Program-made: the position numbers and the translations under genes
Notes under the pieces: model-generated
Told to the model about the DNA's origin: nothing
What the model saw: the letters and a program-made list of their open reading frames with translations, nothing else
The model's database searches: none
Shown: positions 11,878-24,675 of the stretch, piece after piece
How positions within the stretch are numbered: the first letter of the stretch is position 1
How the letters are laid out: every line of letters starts with the position of its first letter
NCBI GenBank assembly: GCA_023213395.1
Contig: CM041465.1
Span: 93,379,741-93,443,740, forward strand
DNA: 64,000 nucleotides
Direction: 5' to 3'
Source: Cycas panzhihuaensis
Taxonomy: Eukaryota > Cycadophyta

Positions 11878-12378
11878 GTCCCACGGCGATCACTTTCCAG
11901 TAGTGATCCCACGACCAAAATCGCGGTGCCACAATGTTGGCCAGGGTATGAACGGCAACCCCCCTAAAAATGGGGGTTTCTGGCCTGAAAATCTCAAATT
12001 TTTTTATGGTGGACCCCCGTGGGGCCGACCAGGACTAGGGCTCCCTAATGCCCAGGTCCTTGCCTCTTTCCGGGTCCAATTCGGACTCCGAGAGGCATCC
12101 AATTGCCCATGAGAGGTATAAAAAATGCATAAAATTAACTAAAAAATAATAAACTTTAAACTTTGAAATGGGGAAGGTTTTGCGAGATCCACTCACTGGG
12201 TCTAGCCTAACCGTTGCCATCTCGTCCCTCTGGTCATAACGGCTATCGCTATACCCAGATCTAACGGTCAGATCGTCTCCTACATACCTCCGAAGTCAGG
12301 TAGCGCTCTGCGTCGTAAGAGAATGGCTCTAGTTTTGCACGAGAGCCGGTGAAAATGAATCCGATTTTCATTCATTTT

Positions 12379-12389
12379 CCTTATATAGG
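12379..12389 (+). promoter_or_regulatory. TATA-like element upstream of the sense RNase H ORF (A)
   Basis: CCTTATATAGG is followed by a G/C run, about 525 bp before the RNase H ORF. It is conserved in B (25202-25212, about 527 bp away) and altered in H (about 59445). A pyrimidine-rich tract ending in TATAG just before the ORF could be a 3' splice site, which would allow a leader intron. The promoter role is inferred. Confidence 0.4.
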
Positions 12390-12913
12390 CGGGGGCCCCG
12401 ATGGGCACTTCTTCCATTTCTGGCTCCGCGACAGTTGTTGGGACCATCTCGTTGCCCTGATAGCCTTTGCCTTTTGGCCCTGTCACCTATTGTGCTCTAG
12501 TGATGCCCTTTCTGCCCTCCCTTGTAAGGGCATTTATGGCGCCTCATTATCGCACTTTTGCTAAGGCCCTTCTGCATTGTTTTGCATGCTACTACCGTGC
12601 ATACCCAAGTTTATACTCGTTTGGCTCATTTCGCCACCCTAGACCTATTTTCGTGATCCTTTTCTACTCTTGGGGTCCCCAAAGGAAATGCCCCCCTGTC
12701 CGGGGGCATGTTTTGCTTCCCAAAGTAACCTTTGGCACTCCAGGGTGTCTTTTCTTCGCCCACTCTCAACCAGTGGCCGGATTGTTTGCTCTCGTTCTTG
12801 GATAACCTCATTGCTAGGTCCTCCTACCCTTCTTGGCCACCTTTTTCCTCGCCATTTGAGTCTTTCTTTTATTTTCATTGTTATTTATTTGCTATAGGAT
12901 TTAGTGGCCAAAC

Positions 12914-13336
12914 ATGTCCCTTTTCATTTTTACCGATGGTGGAAGTCGCGGTAACCACGGACCTTCCGCCACTGCATGGATTCTTCGCAGCCCCTCTGGA
13001 CATGATTTCTTGCATTTTGGGGTTTTCCTTCCTGAGGCTACCAATAACGAAGCCGAGTATATGGCCATTATTGAAGCCCTTACCGATGCTCTCCGTTTCC
13101 ATCACGGGTCCATCGTGTTGCTTTGCAATTCTTAGGTTGTGGTGTCCCATCTCACCCAGGTCTACCAGGTGCGATGCCCTCACCTAAGAACCCTCGCGTC
13201 TGTTGCCAGGTCTCTTTTAGCTTGTTTCTCATCAGTGGATATTGAGCATATCCCTAGGCACCTCAATGCTGAGGCCGATAGCCTCGTCCGCCTCATCCTT
13301 GAGTGTTGCCTCCCTCTTCTCGACAACTGCCCCTGA
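12914..13336 (+). pseudogene. 3'-located RNase H-like ORF of element A
   Basis: Starting at ATG 12914 the protein has FIFTDGGSRGN, then TNNEAEYMAIIEALTDAL, then LLCNS-stop-VVVSHLTQVYQ, and ends with HIPRHLNAEADSLVRLI. These are the D-E-D-D blocks of an RNase H of the second, archaeal-like type found in Tat elements. In A the third Asp is Asn and the next codon is a stop (13135). The ORF is on the same strand as gag-pol but lies about 3.9 kb beyond integrase, past the antisense gene. Copies B and H have the same ORF in the same place; H is intact. Confidence 0.75.
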
Positions 13337-13595
13337 GGCTTGCCTGGCTAGCCTATGCCTGAGTCTTTCGTCGCTGTTAGTTAGATGTGCTTACTCTATT
13401 TGCTAGATGCCCTCCTACTTCACGTTGCACTCTGGCAATGGGGGGCATCCCCTTTTACTTGCTTATTTCAATTCCAAGTCGATGCTTAGATGACGCGTAG
13501 GCAACCCCTACGTTATCCTCGTTTCCGTCTCCCTTGTCCACGCATGCTGCCATGACACTCGCCTATGCCCTTGGTCCATGTGCTGCTCATTATTG

Positions 13596-13599
<4 letters not shown>

Positions 13600-13676
<77 letters not shown>
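13600..13676. repeat. (TA)n array 2 of element A, between RNase H ORF and 3' LTR
   Basis: A nearly pure TA array about 90 bp before the 3' LTR. It is matched in position and flanks by 23950-24003 in B and 58012-58237 in H. Confidence 0.95.
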
Positions 13677-13679
<3 letters not shown>

Positions 13680-13761
13680 TGTGCTACTCATATCTTTGAT
13701 TGTCAGCATTTGCCATCACGTTACGCTTCCGAGCAATGAGGCTCTACTACCAAGGGGGCAG

Positions 13762-16317
13762 TGTTTCCCAGCGACTAGGAATGGACTCGAGACTCATCGA
13801 TGCAGGTATATTCAAGTATACATTCTTACTTTTTCTTGCCCATGCTCAATTAAGATTATTTAGTGTAGATTGCCTGACATATGTCTGCCTGCATGCATTA
13901 CTTCTCTGCTTGATCATATTGCATGTGATTACGGCATACCATCAGCCTATGATGACTCACAGCGGGGGCATTCCTCAGCGAATGCTACACCCTGTATGGC
14001 GCACAGCCACCCATGTTGTCTCCACGGTCTCTCAGGATGTTTTCGTCAGTCCTATTTGCTCCCGTTACAACATGTTGCTTACGTTGCAGTCCTTCCTAAG
14101 CCTAATTTAATCCTTAGTTATGACTCTTTTCATTATTTTGGGTACCTACCCATCACCTGGGCATTCCCCCAACTGCTCCAGCTTATGTTTAGCCATGGTT
14201 TTTACTCCAAAACTTGATGTTTCTGCTCCTTTTTCTCTTTTATCTCTTTTTTTTTGTTTTCAGTCTAATACTGCTGTAAACTTAGTGGTACCGCATTCTT
14301 TGCTATGCTACCGCAGAGTTTACTGCGGTACGACTGTTTGAAATTTAAAAAAGAGAACCACGTGACAGTTTCTATTTTTTTTACAGAACTGCCATGTGGC
14401 GTCGATTGATTCGAGTCGCCCTGACATCCCCAATGTTCACCTGCTGTGAATAGGGGGATACAGGGGATTTTGCTCCCCATTCTCAACATCTTTTGGCAAA
14501 ATTTCTGATTTTTCAACAAAAAACACATAGAGAAAGACAATCTACATGCATATGAACTTGACAAAGGAGAGAAGGATTGCTACCAGCTGGACTTGCAGGG
14601 ATATTGCTGCCCCCTACAGCCCTCAATAGCAAGTCTCATCCCTCTCTGCAGGTGCTCAAGGTTCCAAAGGATATTTTTACCCAAAAGCTTCTCCAAAGAG
14701 CCAACTTCCAAGGCTCAAAGTTTGCAAGGATTTTTCTTCATTTTCACTCTTGCAAAAACCTGTCATGATCAGCCTTAATACGTTGGTTATTCATTGCTTT
14801 CCTAACAAAGAAAGCTCATGCTTGGTTTTCTTCCTACAAGGTATTTCTTGTTCCTACTTACAATTCATTTTGTTCTTATTTCTTTTGTCTATTAATAAAT
14901 GAGATCCTAGTTGTCTAGTTCTCTTCATGTTGTTACACTAGATTAGTAATATTCCCCCATGTTCTTTTGGAGGCCTTACTATTTTCCTCAAACCATCTCT
15001 TTTACCCCTTCCTTGGTTAGCTGGTGCAAAGGAGCAACATAAGAGGATTTGAGGGAGGTAGGTGGGGTTCTGTCCCCCATTGTTGTCCTTCTCCCTAAGG
15101 GTTCTGTCCCTTATCCTCTTTCCCTTTGCCATTAGCGCTTTCTTAGGGAATGGGCTAAGGGAGTTTAGGGAATTTAGTTGTGGTGTTCAAGTTAGCATAG
15201 GCAACCCGTCGCTACGTCATTGCCAGAAGTCTCCTCTGTTGGTGTTGGGCCCTATCCAAGCCCTAAGTTTTCTGTTATTCCTTTCTTTGTTATAGTTTGT
15301 TGCTTCACGACTTTGTGGCCAACTCGTTTCTTCTTCTCGAGTTCCGTGGAGGTCTTCCATGGGTGAGTTGGCCATCCCGAGGCTATACTCCTTTCCCTTT
15401 CGAGTGTCTTTGTGGTGAGAGTATTTCTTGCATGTTGCTATTTTGTTTGGCTATATATCGATGCTTAGCATAGATCTTAGTTCCATTTGATTTTAGTATA
15501 TATATCTTGGTATATTTTGTGGCCTCTCTTTCGAGAGGAAGGCATCCTCCTCACTGGTTTTCAAGATCGCGCGTTAGTGGAGCGATATGTGGAACAAACC
15601 CATTGCAGGTTAGTTCCCCGTGTGGTGCATTTCTTTCTATTCTACGCTTTCGTTTCCTTTCTTTTTTTCGTTTATTCATCTTTGCATGCTTAAGGGGAGG
15701 TAAGTAAGCCCCTCTTCTACCGCTTAAGAATCGCCGACCCAGATCGCATGCACGATGAATGGAGTATAAAGGAGCGAGACTTAAATAAACGAGTAGCACT
15801 CCATTCAGGCGCCATATCCAGGTATTCTCCTTGTTTCCTATGTATCCCCTTTACATTATCACCTTTCATATATTTGCTTGTGTAGTTAGGAAATTGTAAA
15901 AGGTTAAAAAGGGAAAAGGAAAAGTGCACTCATTTTTACATTATTTCTTACTTTAGCTAGCGTAGCATAGTGTAGTTAGCTTGTTTACATTACATTCGAG
16001 TTACTCTCATTGCGCCCCCCCTTTGTTTCATTTGCCTGTACATTAGTTAGCTACCCTTCCGTTTGTTGCCTTCTCATTACCTTGAGAAGACGCAATGTGC
16101 AAGGCGCTGTCTCCTCTTTTTAGCCATCCGAGGGGTAGGAAGGCCTTACTTTGCACTGCTACCTGGAAGCAACCAGGCACCTTGCAGTCCTGAATCTGCA
16201 CTCTAGCTCACGAATGCCCTATGAGGTGAAGTCCTTGCTGCCTAGTTTAGTTAGCATTGCATATTCTTACATCCTTTTTACTAGACGTAGGGACACTACC
16301 CTGCAGTGAGCATTTCA
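13762..16317 (+). repeat. 3' LTR of element A
   Basis: It starts TGTTTCCCAGCGAC and ends GTGAGCATTTCA, so it has TG...CA ends. A purine-rich tract (AAGGGGGCAG) precedes it as the likely polypurine tract. It is 2556 bp, close to the B LTRs (2542 and 2581) and the H LTR (2561). At 16318 the sequence changes to an unrelated AT-rich stretch. The 5' flank of the element is outside the window, so the target duplication cannot be checked. Confidence 0.9.
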
Positions 16318-17218
16318 ATCTAGTAATGTAGTTGATTTGTAGATGAAAAATGGGTTTCAAAAGCTTCTAGTAGATAGATATGCAGTATATACTTCTTTAG
16401 AAAGCTTAATATACTCCAAATATTATAGATATGTAAAAGAACTTGAAAACATAGTCAAAATATGTGATGAAAAAATATAGATCTCAAAAGAAATATAGCA
16501 GATCTAAACTAAATATTGTTGATCTAAAATAACTATGCCAGAAAATATTGTAATACTTCTTGAAATAAGTAGATCTAATGTAAAAACTAGTAGATCTAAA
16601 AAAACTTGTGTAAATATTATAGATCTATTGTAAGTATGGCAGATCTATAGCCAGATATTGCAGATCTAAATGAATATACTAGAAAAAATGGTAAAACTTT
16701 TATTGAAATAAACATATCTATAGTAAAAATATAGTAGATCTGAAAAAATATATAACATATATGGAAAACAACTTGTATGAATCTTGTATACAGCTGATCT
16801 CCTTTATAGATCTGTGAAAAATATTAAATAAAATAGATAAATAAACTTAAAAACTGTCAAATTTGTGATAAAAAACTGTAGATCTGAAAAGAAATATATA
16901 TCAAATATGATAAAAAGCTTGAATACAAATAACTTGCTGCTGAAATACATTGATCTCCTTCGTAGATCTAGAAATATAGCCAAAAATCTGTATAAATATG
17001 AAGTATATTTGTTATACCAGAAAATAGCTCAATAATAATTAAAACTTGACGAAAAAATGGAAGAAATTTACTAAAAAAATTTGTAGAAAACAAGTATAAC
17101 CAATATTATTTGCTTGTGAGAAAATCTATTGTAGAATACCAATAAATCATGTTGCTATTCTTAAAAAAATTTCATCAATGGAGATGCAATAGCCCAAAAT
17201 CTCGCTCTGATACCAAAT
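16318..17218 (-). mobile_element. leader region of minus-strand copia element E, cut by element A
   Basis: AT-rich, with no ORF. It lies downstream (in minus sense) of a tRNA-Met-type primer site and LTR, so it should be the untranslated leader of E. It contains many copies of the word AGATCT spaced irregularly with A-rich filler. The rest of E would lie beyond element A, outside the window. Confidence 0.6.
17203..17214 (-). promoter_or_regulatory. primer binding site of copia element E
   Basis: On the minus strand it reads TGGTATCAGAGCG, the initiator tRNA-Met complement used by most plant copia elements. It lies four bases from the LTR border. Confidence 0.8.
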
Positions 17219-17651
17219 GTAGGAAAAATATATTGTAGGAGAATAGGGCAGAACATATATCATATGATCAATAGATCAAAATATCAATATTCTAATACAA
17301 ATCTTCAATATAATGTTGCACAATAGTAGCATAAACATGAGAGCTTGAATCTTCAATTCATTGTTGAAAGTGAGCAATACAATTTTCCCAAATGAGGGTG
17401 GTGTCTAAAGACACCAGGGTTGCACATCCCTCAATATTTATAATTTGGAGGAGGAGGGAAACTCCTCAACCCCTGAATCTAAAATAATAATAAAATAATA
17501 TTAACTTAACTTAAATGAAACTAACTTGAATCAAAGTTAAACTTACCTTAACTTACCTCGACATGTTGAGCATCATATGTCTAAATTGAAGTTAATGAGG
17601 TGTACAATCCTAGTTAGAAAGGTGGGAGTGGAGTGATGATGATTAATTCCA

Positions 17652-17654
<3 letters not shown>
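17219..17654 (-). repeat. 5' LTR of copia element E
   Basis: On the minus strand it begins TGTTGGAATTAATC and ends ...CCTACA next to the primer site, 436 bp. The outer end abuts a (CA)n/(TA)n microsatellite. No second copy is visible in the window. Confidence 0.7.
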
Positions 17655-18545
<891 letters not shown>

Positions 18546-18547
<2 letters not shown>

Positions 18548-19740
18548 CATAGGTATACAATTGAGATTAAAAGGCTTAATTAAGTCCTTTTAAACATTGG
18601 TGTATTAAGCCCTAACAAAAGTCTATATAGCATCCCAATGATTTTAGCCTAGAAAAGAGATGGTTCTTTCAAGTAATGTGTTGACTATCAGGTTCTCAAC
18701 TAAACCACTATAAAACATAAATATTCTATTCCCCAAATGGATGAGGCCATTGATAAATTATATGGAATAACATTCTTCTCTAAAATTGATCTCTAATTAA
18801 GCTACTATCAAATTCTAATTCAGCTAGGAGACCATGGAAAAATAGACTTTTAACTATGCTAAGGTCTATTTGAATTTAAAGTTATATTATATCATGAAGA
18901 GAATAAGAAGCAACATGTAAATGCAAGTAGAAAAAAACTCAAAGACTAACATAATTAAGGGCACCTATACATCCAAGTTGGTTCTACATATACAAATATA
19001 ATGGAAAACATGCAAGAGACCACATAATAGTGGCTTCTTTTATTAGATTGATTTTATCAAATGATAGAAAGATATATTGGTTGGTGTTTTCCTTCAATTT
19101 ATATTAAAGGGGGAAGGGACCCTAATTACATTATTATATAATCCTTTGTTAACCTAAAGGAACAAAAAATAATATAACATAATATTAATCCTCATCTAAA
19201 CTAATGCATATACCATATACCTAAAGATAAATTAAGTTATAACATACTTCTAATGTTATTTAATTCATTTTCAACTTTAAGTATAATCTCCTTTGAAATA
19301 ATAAGAATATCTAAAGACGCTTTAACATCTTAAATTGCTTAACCACAATCATTAGTAGATCCAATACTAGCAATAGGTTCATCACACTCAACATACTTAA
19401 TAATAGTAGTCTCATCAGATTTAACAATGTATTCAATAATAGTGTCATTAGATTTAATAATGCATTTAATAGTAGTATATTTATATTTAGTAGTAAATTT
19501 ATCAACAATGTTTTCAACCATATTCTCTTAATATATCCTTTTATCATATTCCTAGCATACCTTCTTAATATGTTATTGACAATCCTTCTTAACATGAACT
19601 TCTGTATTTGCTTGAGAATCTTGATTACCTATATCTTGATCACCTATAATATTACCTTGAGGCTTTGGTCTTCTAAAATAAACAAATGGGATGATAGGCT
19701 CATCAACCTTTTTAGACTTGCCTTCAATAATTACTAACCT
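18546..19740. other. AT-rich stretch with retroelement relics
   Basis: No intact gene. It includes the gypsy RT relic at 18736-18900. At 19573-19791 a minus-strand ORF has VDEPIIPFVYFRRPKPQGN, which looks like a copia integrase-RT linker and might belong to element F on the other side of D. A minus-strand low-complexity ORF (19339-19521) is rich in Ile/Thr/Asp repeats and is not recognised. Confidence 0.5.
18736..18900 (+). pseudogene. gypsy reverse transcriptase relic
   Basis: One frame reads PQMDEAIDKLYGITFFSKID, then (after a stop) SYYQI and DHGKIDF, matching the gypsy RT segment around the F-S-K-I-D-L block. Stops are frequent and no flanking domains can be traced. Confidence 0.6.
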
Positions 19741-20046
19741 TTTAACTGGTCTGAAAATCCACCAGCTTGATATTAAGACCACATTTCTCAATGGGGATAT
19801 TGGAAAAAAAAATTACAAAGCTCAACCAGAAGGATACGAGATCAAAAGTCAAGAGCATAAAGTTTACAGAGCCAGAAAGTCCTTGTACGACCTTAAATAA
19901 GTCCCTTGTGCTTGGCTTGCCAAGTTGTCTAAAAGAATAAGATAACTTGGATACGTTGTTTGTGACTACCAAGATATTGATATAACACTATTCATAAAGC
20001 GCCAAAAGGACAAAGTCACTTATCCCATAATCTTTGTGTATGACAT
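19741..20046 (+). pseudogene. copia element D, RT part 1 (left of nested insertion)
   Basis: The frame gives LKIHQLDIKTTFLNGDI, then KSLYDLK and, near the end, PIIFVYDI, the run-up to the copia RT catalytic YVDD box. It stops at 20046 where the LTR of C begins. The continuation is at 39452. Gag, protease and integrase of D are absent on the left, so D is 5' truncated or its left part has decayed. Confidence 0.75.
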
Positions 20047-20705
20047 TGTTGAGTAAACTAGGTCCCAATAACCAGAAACTGCCACCAAGATCTAAATTAT
20101 TTCGCAACTAGTTACAAGAATTGAAACAGAAATTTAACATACAAGTTCTTAAACTAGAGATAATAGAATAAATAAATTCAAAAGATAAATCATCACATAT
20201 ACACCCAATATAACATGGTAAAAACCTAGCAATGTGCTAGGGAAACATCCACACAGGAAAGATATCGATCTTTATTATCAAAGAATGGAGAAATATACAT
20301 AATTTGTAATAGAATGGTCACAACAACAACAACCAGCTGCCCAAGTCCTCATAGTATATCTAATACATCGAACACCATTAACATAATAAAAAAACACCCT
20401 AAATTGGGCTATATGAGAGAGTCATACATGGCACAAATCTCGACCATAGAATCTAGGGTATTTTAAACAAACGACCTCGATTCTCTTTACAATTTAGTAT
20501 GCTTTTCAGTGTTGGATTTTTGAGTTAGGGTCTATTGCCCCTGAACCCTCTCTTTGCAGGAGGGTTTTGGTACTTCCTGTACCTCCCCCATCCAAAGTGG
20601 GATCCTGCCCCTCTTGGATCCCCTCGAGGAAGTTTGGGGACAAAACTGCACTGCCAACTTGTCAAAATTTTAGCCTCCACAACATTATTGTCACATTATC
20701 TAACA
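20047..20705 (-). repeat. 3' LTR of copia element C
   Basis: On the minus strand it starts TGTTAGATAATG and ends TTTACTCAACA, 659 bp. It matches 38829-39451 along its length, including the GGAAACATCCACA and ATCGATCTTTATTATC blocks. Confidence 0.88.
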
Positions 20706-20722
20706 ATCTCCACCTTGATAAT
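20706..20722 (-). promoter_or_regulatory. polypurine tract of copia element C
   Basis: On the minus strand TTATCAAGGTGGAGAT runs straight into TGTTAG of the LTR, the classic copia arrangement (AAGGTGGAGAT before TGTTAG). Confidence 0.8.
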
Positions 20723-20739
20723 AATTTACTTGATACCTT

Positions 20740-21330
20740 TCTTGGACCATTCATCACATTTTTTGTAAGCCAAGAGAAGTCAAATATCATTTGAACTTCT
20801 CCAATAGTATTAGTTTTGTGAATATGTGAGCACAATTCTATTTTATGTAAACCTTCTCAAGTGCCACTCCACTTACTTCTGTAACCTGTCTAATAAAATG
20901 GTACTTAAGAGTAATATACTTTATCCCACTATGATAAGATGGATTCTTTGCTAAGTAAATGGTACTTTGACTATCACAAAATACCTTTACCTTTTCCTAT
21001 TTCCTTCCAAGCTCAACTAATAGACCCTGTAACTATATTTATTCTTTATAAGCATGTGTTGCAATAACATATTCTACTTCTGTAGTTGATAATGCAATTG
21101 TGCTATGTAATTTTAACATCTAACTAATTAGACCATTTGTAAGAGTAAATACATAACCCAAAGTAGACCTTCTCTTATCTAAATCTCCTGCAAAGTTTAA
21201 ATTAACATATCTATAAACTTAATTACCTATACCTCTAAAGATGATGCAATAATCACTTTTGTCCCTCAAATGCTAAATCATGCATTTCACAGTTGCCTAA
21301 TGTTCCTTTCTTGGATTTGCCATAAACATG
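20740..21330 (-). pseudogene. RNase H part of copia element C
   Basis: On the minus strand the frame reads FMANPRKEH, YVNLNFAGDLDKRRSTLGYV, STTEVEYVIATHAYKE, then VFCDSQSTIYLAKNPSYHS and HFIRQVTEVSG. These are the copia RNase H blocks. It begins at 21330, directly at the B insertion site; the preceding residues (VVSM) are coded at 35409-35425. Scattered stops are present. Confidence 0.8.
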
Positions 21331-23872
21331 TAAAGCGCTTGCTACGTAGTGGTGTCCCTACGTTTAGCAAAAAGGGTATAAAAATGCACAATGCTAATTA
21401 AACTAGGCAGCAAGGACTTCACCTCGCAGGGCGTCCGTACACCAGAGTGTAGATTCGGGACTGCAAGGTGCCTGGTTGCTTCGAGGTAGCCGTGCAAAGC
21501 AAGGCCTTCCTACCCCTCGGATGGCCGAGAAGAGGAGAGAGCGCCTGGCGCGCTGCGTCTTCTCAAGGTAATAAGAAGGCAACAAAACGAAAGGGCAGCT
21601 AACTAACATATAGGCGAAAGCGAAAAGGGGGTACAACGAGGGTAGCTTAAATATAGTGTAAACAATCTAGCTACGTTATGCTATGTTAGCCAATATAAGA
21701 AATAATACAGAAACAAGTACACTTTCTTTTCCCCTTTTTAATCTTTTACAAGTTCCTAACTACACAAGCAGATGTATAAAAGACAACAATGTAAAAGGGA
21801 TATACAGGGAACAAGAAGAATACCTGGATCCGGCGCCTGAGTAGAGTGCTGCTCGTCCCTTTAAGTCCCGCTCCTTCCTACTCCGTTCGTCATGCATGCG
21901 ACGTTGGTCGGCGATAGTTGTCGTAAGCGACGGAAGAAAGGGGCTAACTTACCTCCCCTTAAACATGCAAAAACAAATAAACAGAAAAGAAACGAAAGCA
22001 TGAAATAGTAAGAAATGCACCACACGTGGAACTAACCTGCAATGGGTTTGTTCCATGTACCACTCTACTAAAGCAAGATTCTGCAAACAAGTTAGGAGAA
22101 TACTTTCCTCTCGGAAGAGGAGCCACAAAATATACCAAAGATATGTACTAAAATCAAATGGAACTTAAACTTATACTAAGCATCAATATGTAGCAAAGAA
22201 AAATGGTGACATGCAATAAAGACACTCACCACCATACACCATAAATACACCCAAAAAAGAAAAGAGTATAGCCTCAGGATGGCTAACTCACCCACGAAGG
22301 ACCTCCACGGAACTCGGGAAGGAGAAACGGGTTGACAACAAGGTCGTAAAGCAGCAAACAATAATAAAAGAAGGAGCGACAGAAAGGTTTGGGGCTTAGG
22401 TAGGGTCCAATACCGACAGATGGGGTTTCTGGAACCGGTGTAGCAACAGGTTGCCGGCACTAGTTTTGACACCACAATTAGATTCCCTAAACTCCCTTAA
22501 CCCATTTCCTAAGAAAGCACTAATGACAAAGGGAAATAGGACAAGGGATGGAACCCTTGGGGAGAAGGATAACAAAGGGGGACGGAACCCCGCCTACCTC
22601 CATCAAATCCTCTTTATGTTGCCCCTTTGTAATAACCAACCAAGAAAGGGATGAGAGGGATGGTTTAAAGAAAATAGTGAGGCCTCAAAAGAAAATGAGA
22701 ATAGCACCAATCTAGTACAATGACATAAAAACTAAACAAACTAGAACTTCGTTCATCAATCACGCAAAAGAAATAAGAACAAAATAAATTACAAGTGGGA
22801 ATAAAGAATTGGAGGAGAATCAAACATGAGCTTGCTGTTAGGAAACAACAGGAATAACTAGTGTATGAGAGATGGTAATGGCATGTTTTTGTAAGAGTAA
22901 AGTGTGAAATATCCCTACAAACTAAGAGCCTTGGTAGTTGCTCCTTTGGAGGAGCTTTTTAGTAGAAGTTTCCTTTGGAACCTTGATCACTTGCAAAGAG
23001 GTATGAGACCTGCTATTGAGAGCTATAGGGGGCAGCCATGGCCCTGCAAATCTAGCTGGAAGTAGTCATTCTCTTCTGTGACAAGTTCCTGTGCATGTAG
23101 ATTCTTTCTCTCTATGTGAATTTTTAGTTAAAAAGTCAGAAAAATGGCCAAAAGATCTTGAGAATGGGGAGCAAAATCCCCTTTATCCCCCTGTTCACTA
23201 CAGGTGAACATTGGGGGTGTCAGGGCGACGCGAATCGATCGACGCCATGTGGCAGTTCCGTAAAAAAAATAGAAACTGTCGCGTGGTTCTCTTTTTTTAA
23301 ATTTCAAACAGTCGTACCATGGTAATCTTCACGGTATTGCAGCAAAGACTGCGGTATCGCTAAGTTTATAGCGGTATCAGGTTGGAAACAAAAAAAGAGA
23401 AAAAAAAGCAGAAACATAAGGTTTTAAAGTAAAAATTAAGACTAAAAAATAAGCTGGAGCAGCTGGGGGAATGCCCAGGTAATGGGCAAGTAGCCAAAAT
23501 AATGAAATGAGTCCCAACTAAGGATTAAATCAGGCATAGGAGGGACTGCAACGTGAGCAACATGTTGTAACTGGAGCAAACATGACTGACTAAAACATCT
23601 CGAGAGGCCGTGGAGACAAAGTGGGTAGCTGTGCGCCATACGGGGTGTAGCATTCACTGAGGAATGCCCCCGTTGTGAGTTATCATAGGCTGATGAGGTG
23701 CCGTAAGCACGTGCATTATGAGCAAGCAGAGAAGCAATGTATGCAGGCAGGCATATGTCAAGCAAATCTACGCTAAATAATCTTAATCAAGCATGGGTAG
23801 GAAAAAGTGAGAACGTATACCTGAACATACCTACGTCGATGCGTCTCGAGTCCATTCCCAAGAGGCGGAACA
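21331..23872 (-). repeat. 3' LTR of element B
   Basis: It matches the 5' LTR at 32828-35408 more closely than the LTRs of A or H, sharing private variants such as TAGTTTTGACACCACAA. On the minus strand it begins TGTTCCGCC. The inner-side terminal dinucleotide at 21331 has decayed (TAAAGCGC against TGAAACGC in the other copy). Confidence 0.9.
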
Positions 23873-23947
23873 TCGCTCGCGTGAGCCTCACTGCTTGGAA
23901 GTGTAACGTGATGGCGAATGCTGACAACCAAAGATATGAGTACCACA

Positions 23948-23949
<2 letters not shown>

Positions 23950-24003
<54 letters not shown>
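23950..24003. repeat. (TA)n array 2 of element B
   Basis: Pure AT repeat at the same place as 13600-13676 in A, between the RNase H ORF and the 3' LTR; shared flanks include GAGCAGCACATGGACCAAGG. Confidence 0.95.
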
Positions 24004-24005
<2 letters not shown>

Positions 24006-24237
24006 CAATAATGAGCAGCACATGGACCAAGGGTGTAGGCGAGTGTCGTGGCGGAATGCATGGACAAGGGAGACAGAGATGAGGACAACGTAGGGGCTGC
24101 CTACACGTCACCTAAGCATCGACCTGTAAATGAAATAAGCAAGTAAAAGGGGATGCCCCTGTTGCCGAAGTGCAACGTGAAGTAGGAGGGCATCTGGCAA
24201 ATAGAGTAAGCACATCTAACTAACAACAACCAGAGAC

Positions 24238-24675
24238 TCAAGACGGGCCGAGCAAGCCTCGGCGGTTGTCTAGAAGAGGGAGGCAACGCTCAAGGATGAG
24301 GCGGACGAGGTCATCACCAAGATTGAGGTCCCTATGGATGTGCTGAATATCTACTGATGAGAAATGAGCCAGAAGAGACTTGGCAGCAGACGAGAGAATT
24401 CTTAGATGAGGGCATCGCACCTGGTAGACCTGGGTGAGATGGGATACCACAACCTGAGAATCACAAAGCAATACGATGGACCCGTGATAGAAATAGAGAG
24501 CATTGGTAAGGGCTTCAATAATGGCTGTGTACTCAGCTTCGTTATTGGTTGCCTCAGGAAGGAAGACTCTGGAATGCAGGTAGTCATGTCCGGAGGGGCT
24601 ACGAAGAATCCATGCAGCGGCAGAAGGTCCAGGGTTACCGTGACTTCCACCATCAGTAAAAATGAAAAGGGACAT
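24238..24675 (-). CDS. 3'-located RNase H-like ORF of element B
   Basis: An uninterrupted 145-codon ORF starting MSLFIFTDGGSHGN, with TNNEAEYTAIIEAL and LLCDSQVVVSHLTQVYQ. The first three acidic residues of the RNase H site are present. The last block has changed from N-A-E-A-D (copy H) to NLGDDLVRLIL, so activity is doubtful. The ATG follows a pyrimidine-rich tract ending in CCAG, as in A and H, consistent with a 5' intron. It is co-oriented with gag-pro but lies past the antisense gene. Confidence 0.7.
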   Translation of the reverse strand: MSLFIFTDGGSHGNPGPSAAAWILRSPSGHDYLHSRVFLPEATNNEAEYTAIIEALTNALYFYHGSIVLLCDSQVVVSHLTQVYQVRCPHLRILSSAAKSLLAHFSSVDIQHIHRDLNLGDDLVRLILERCLPLLDNRRGLLGPS

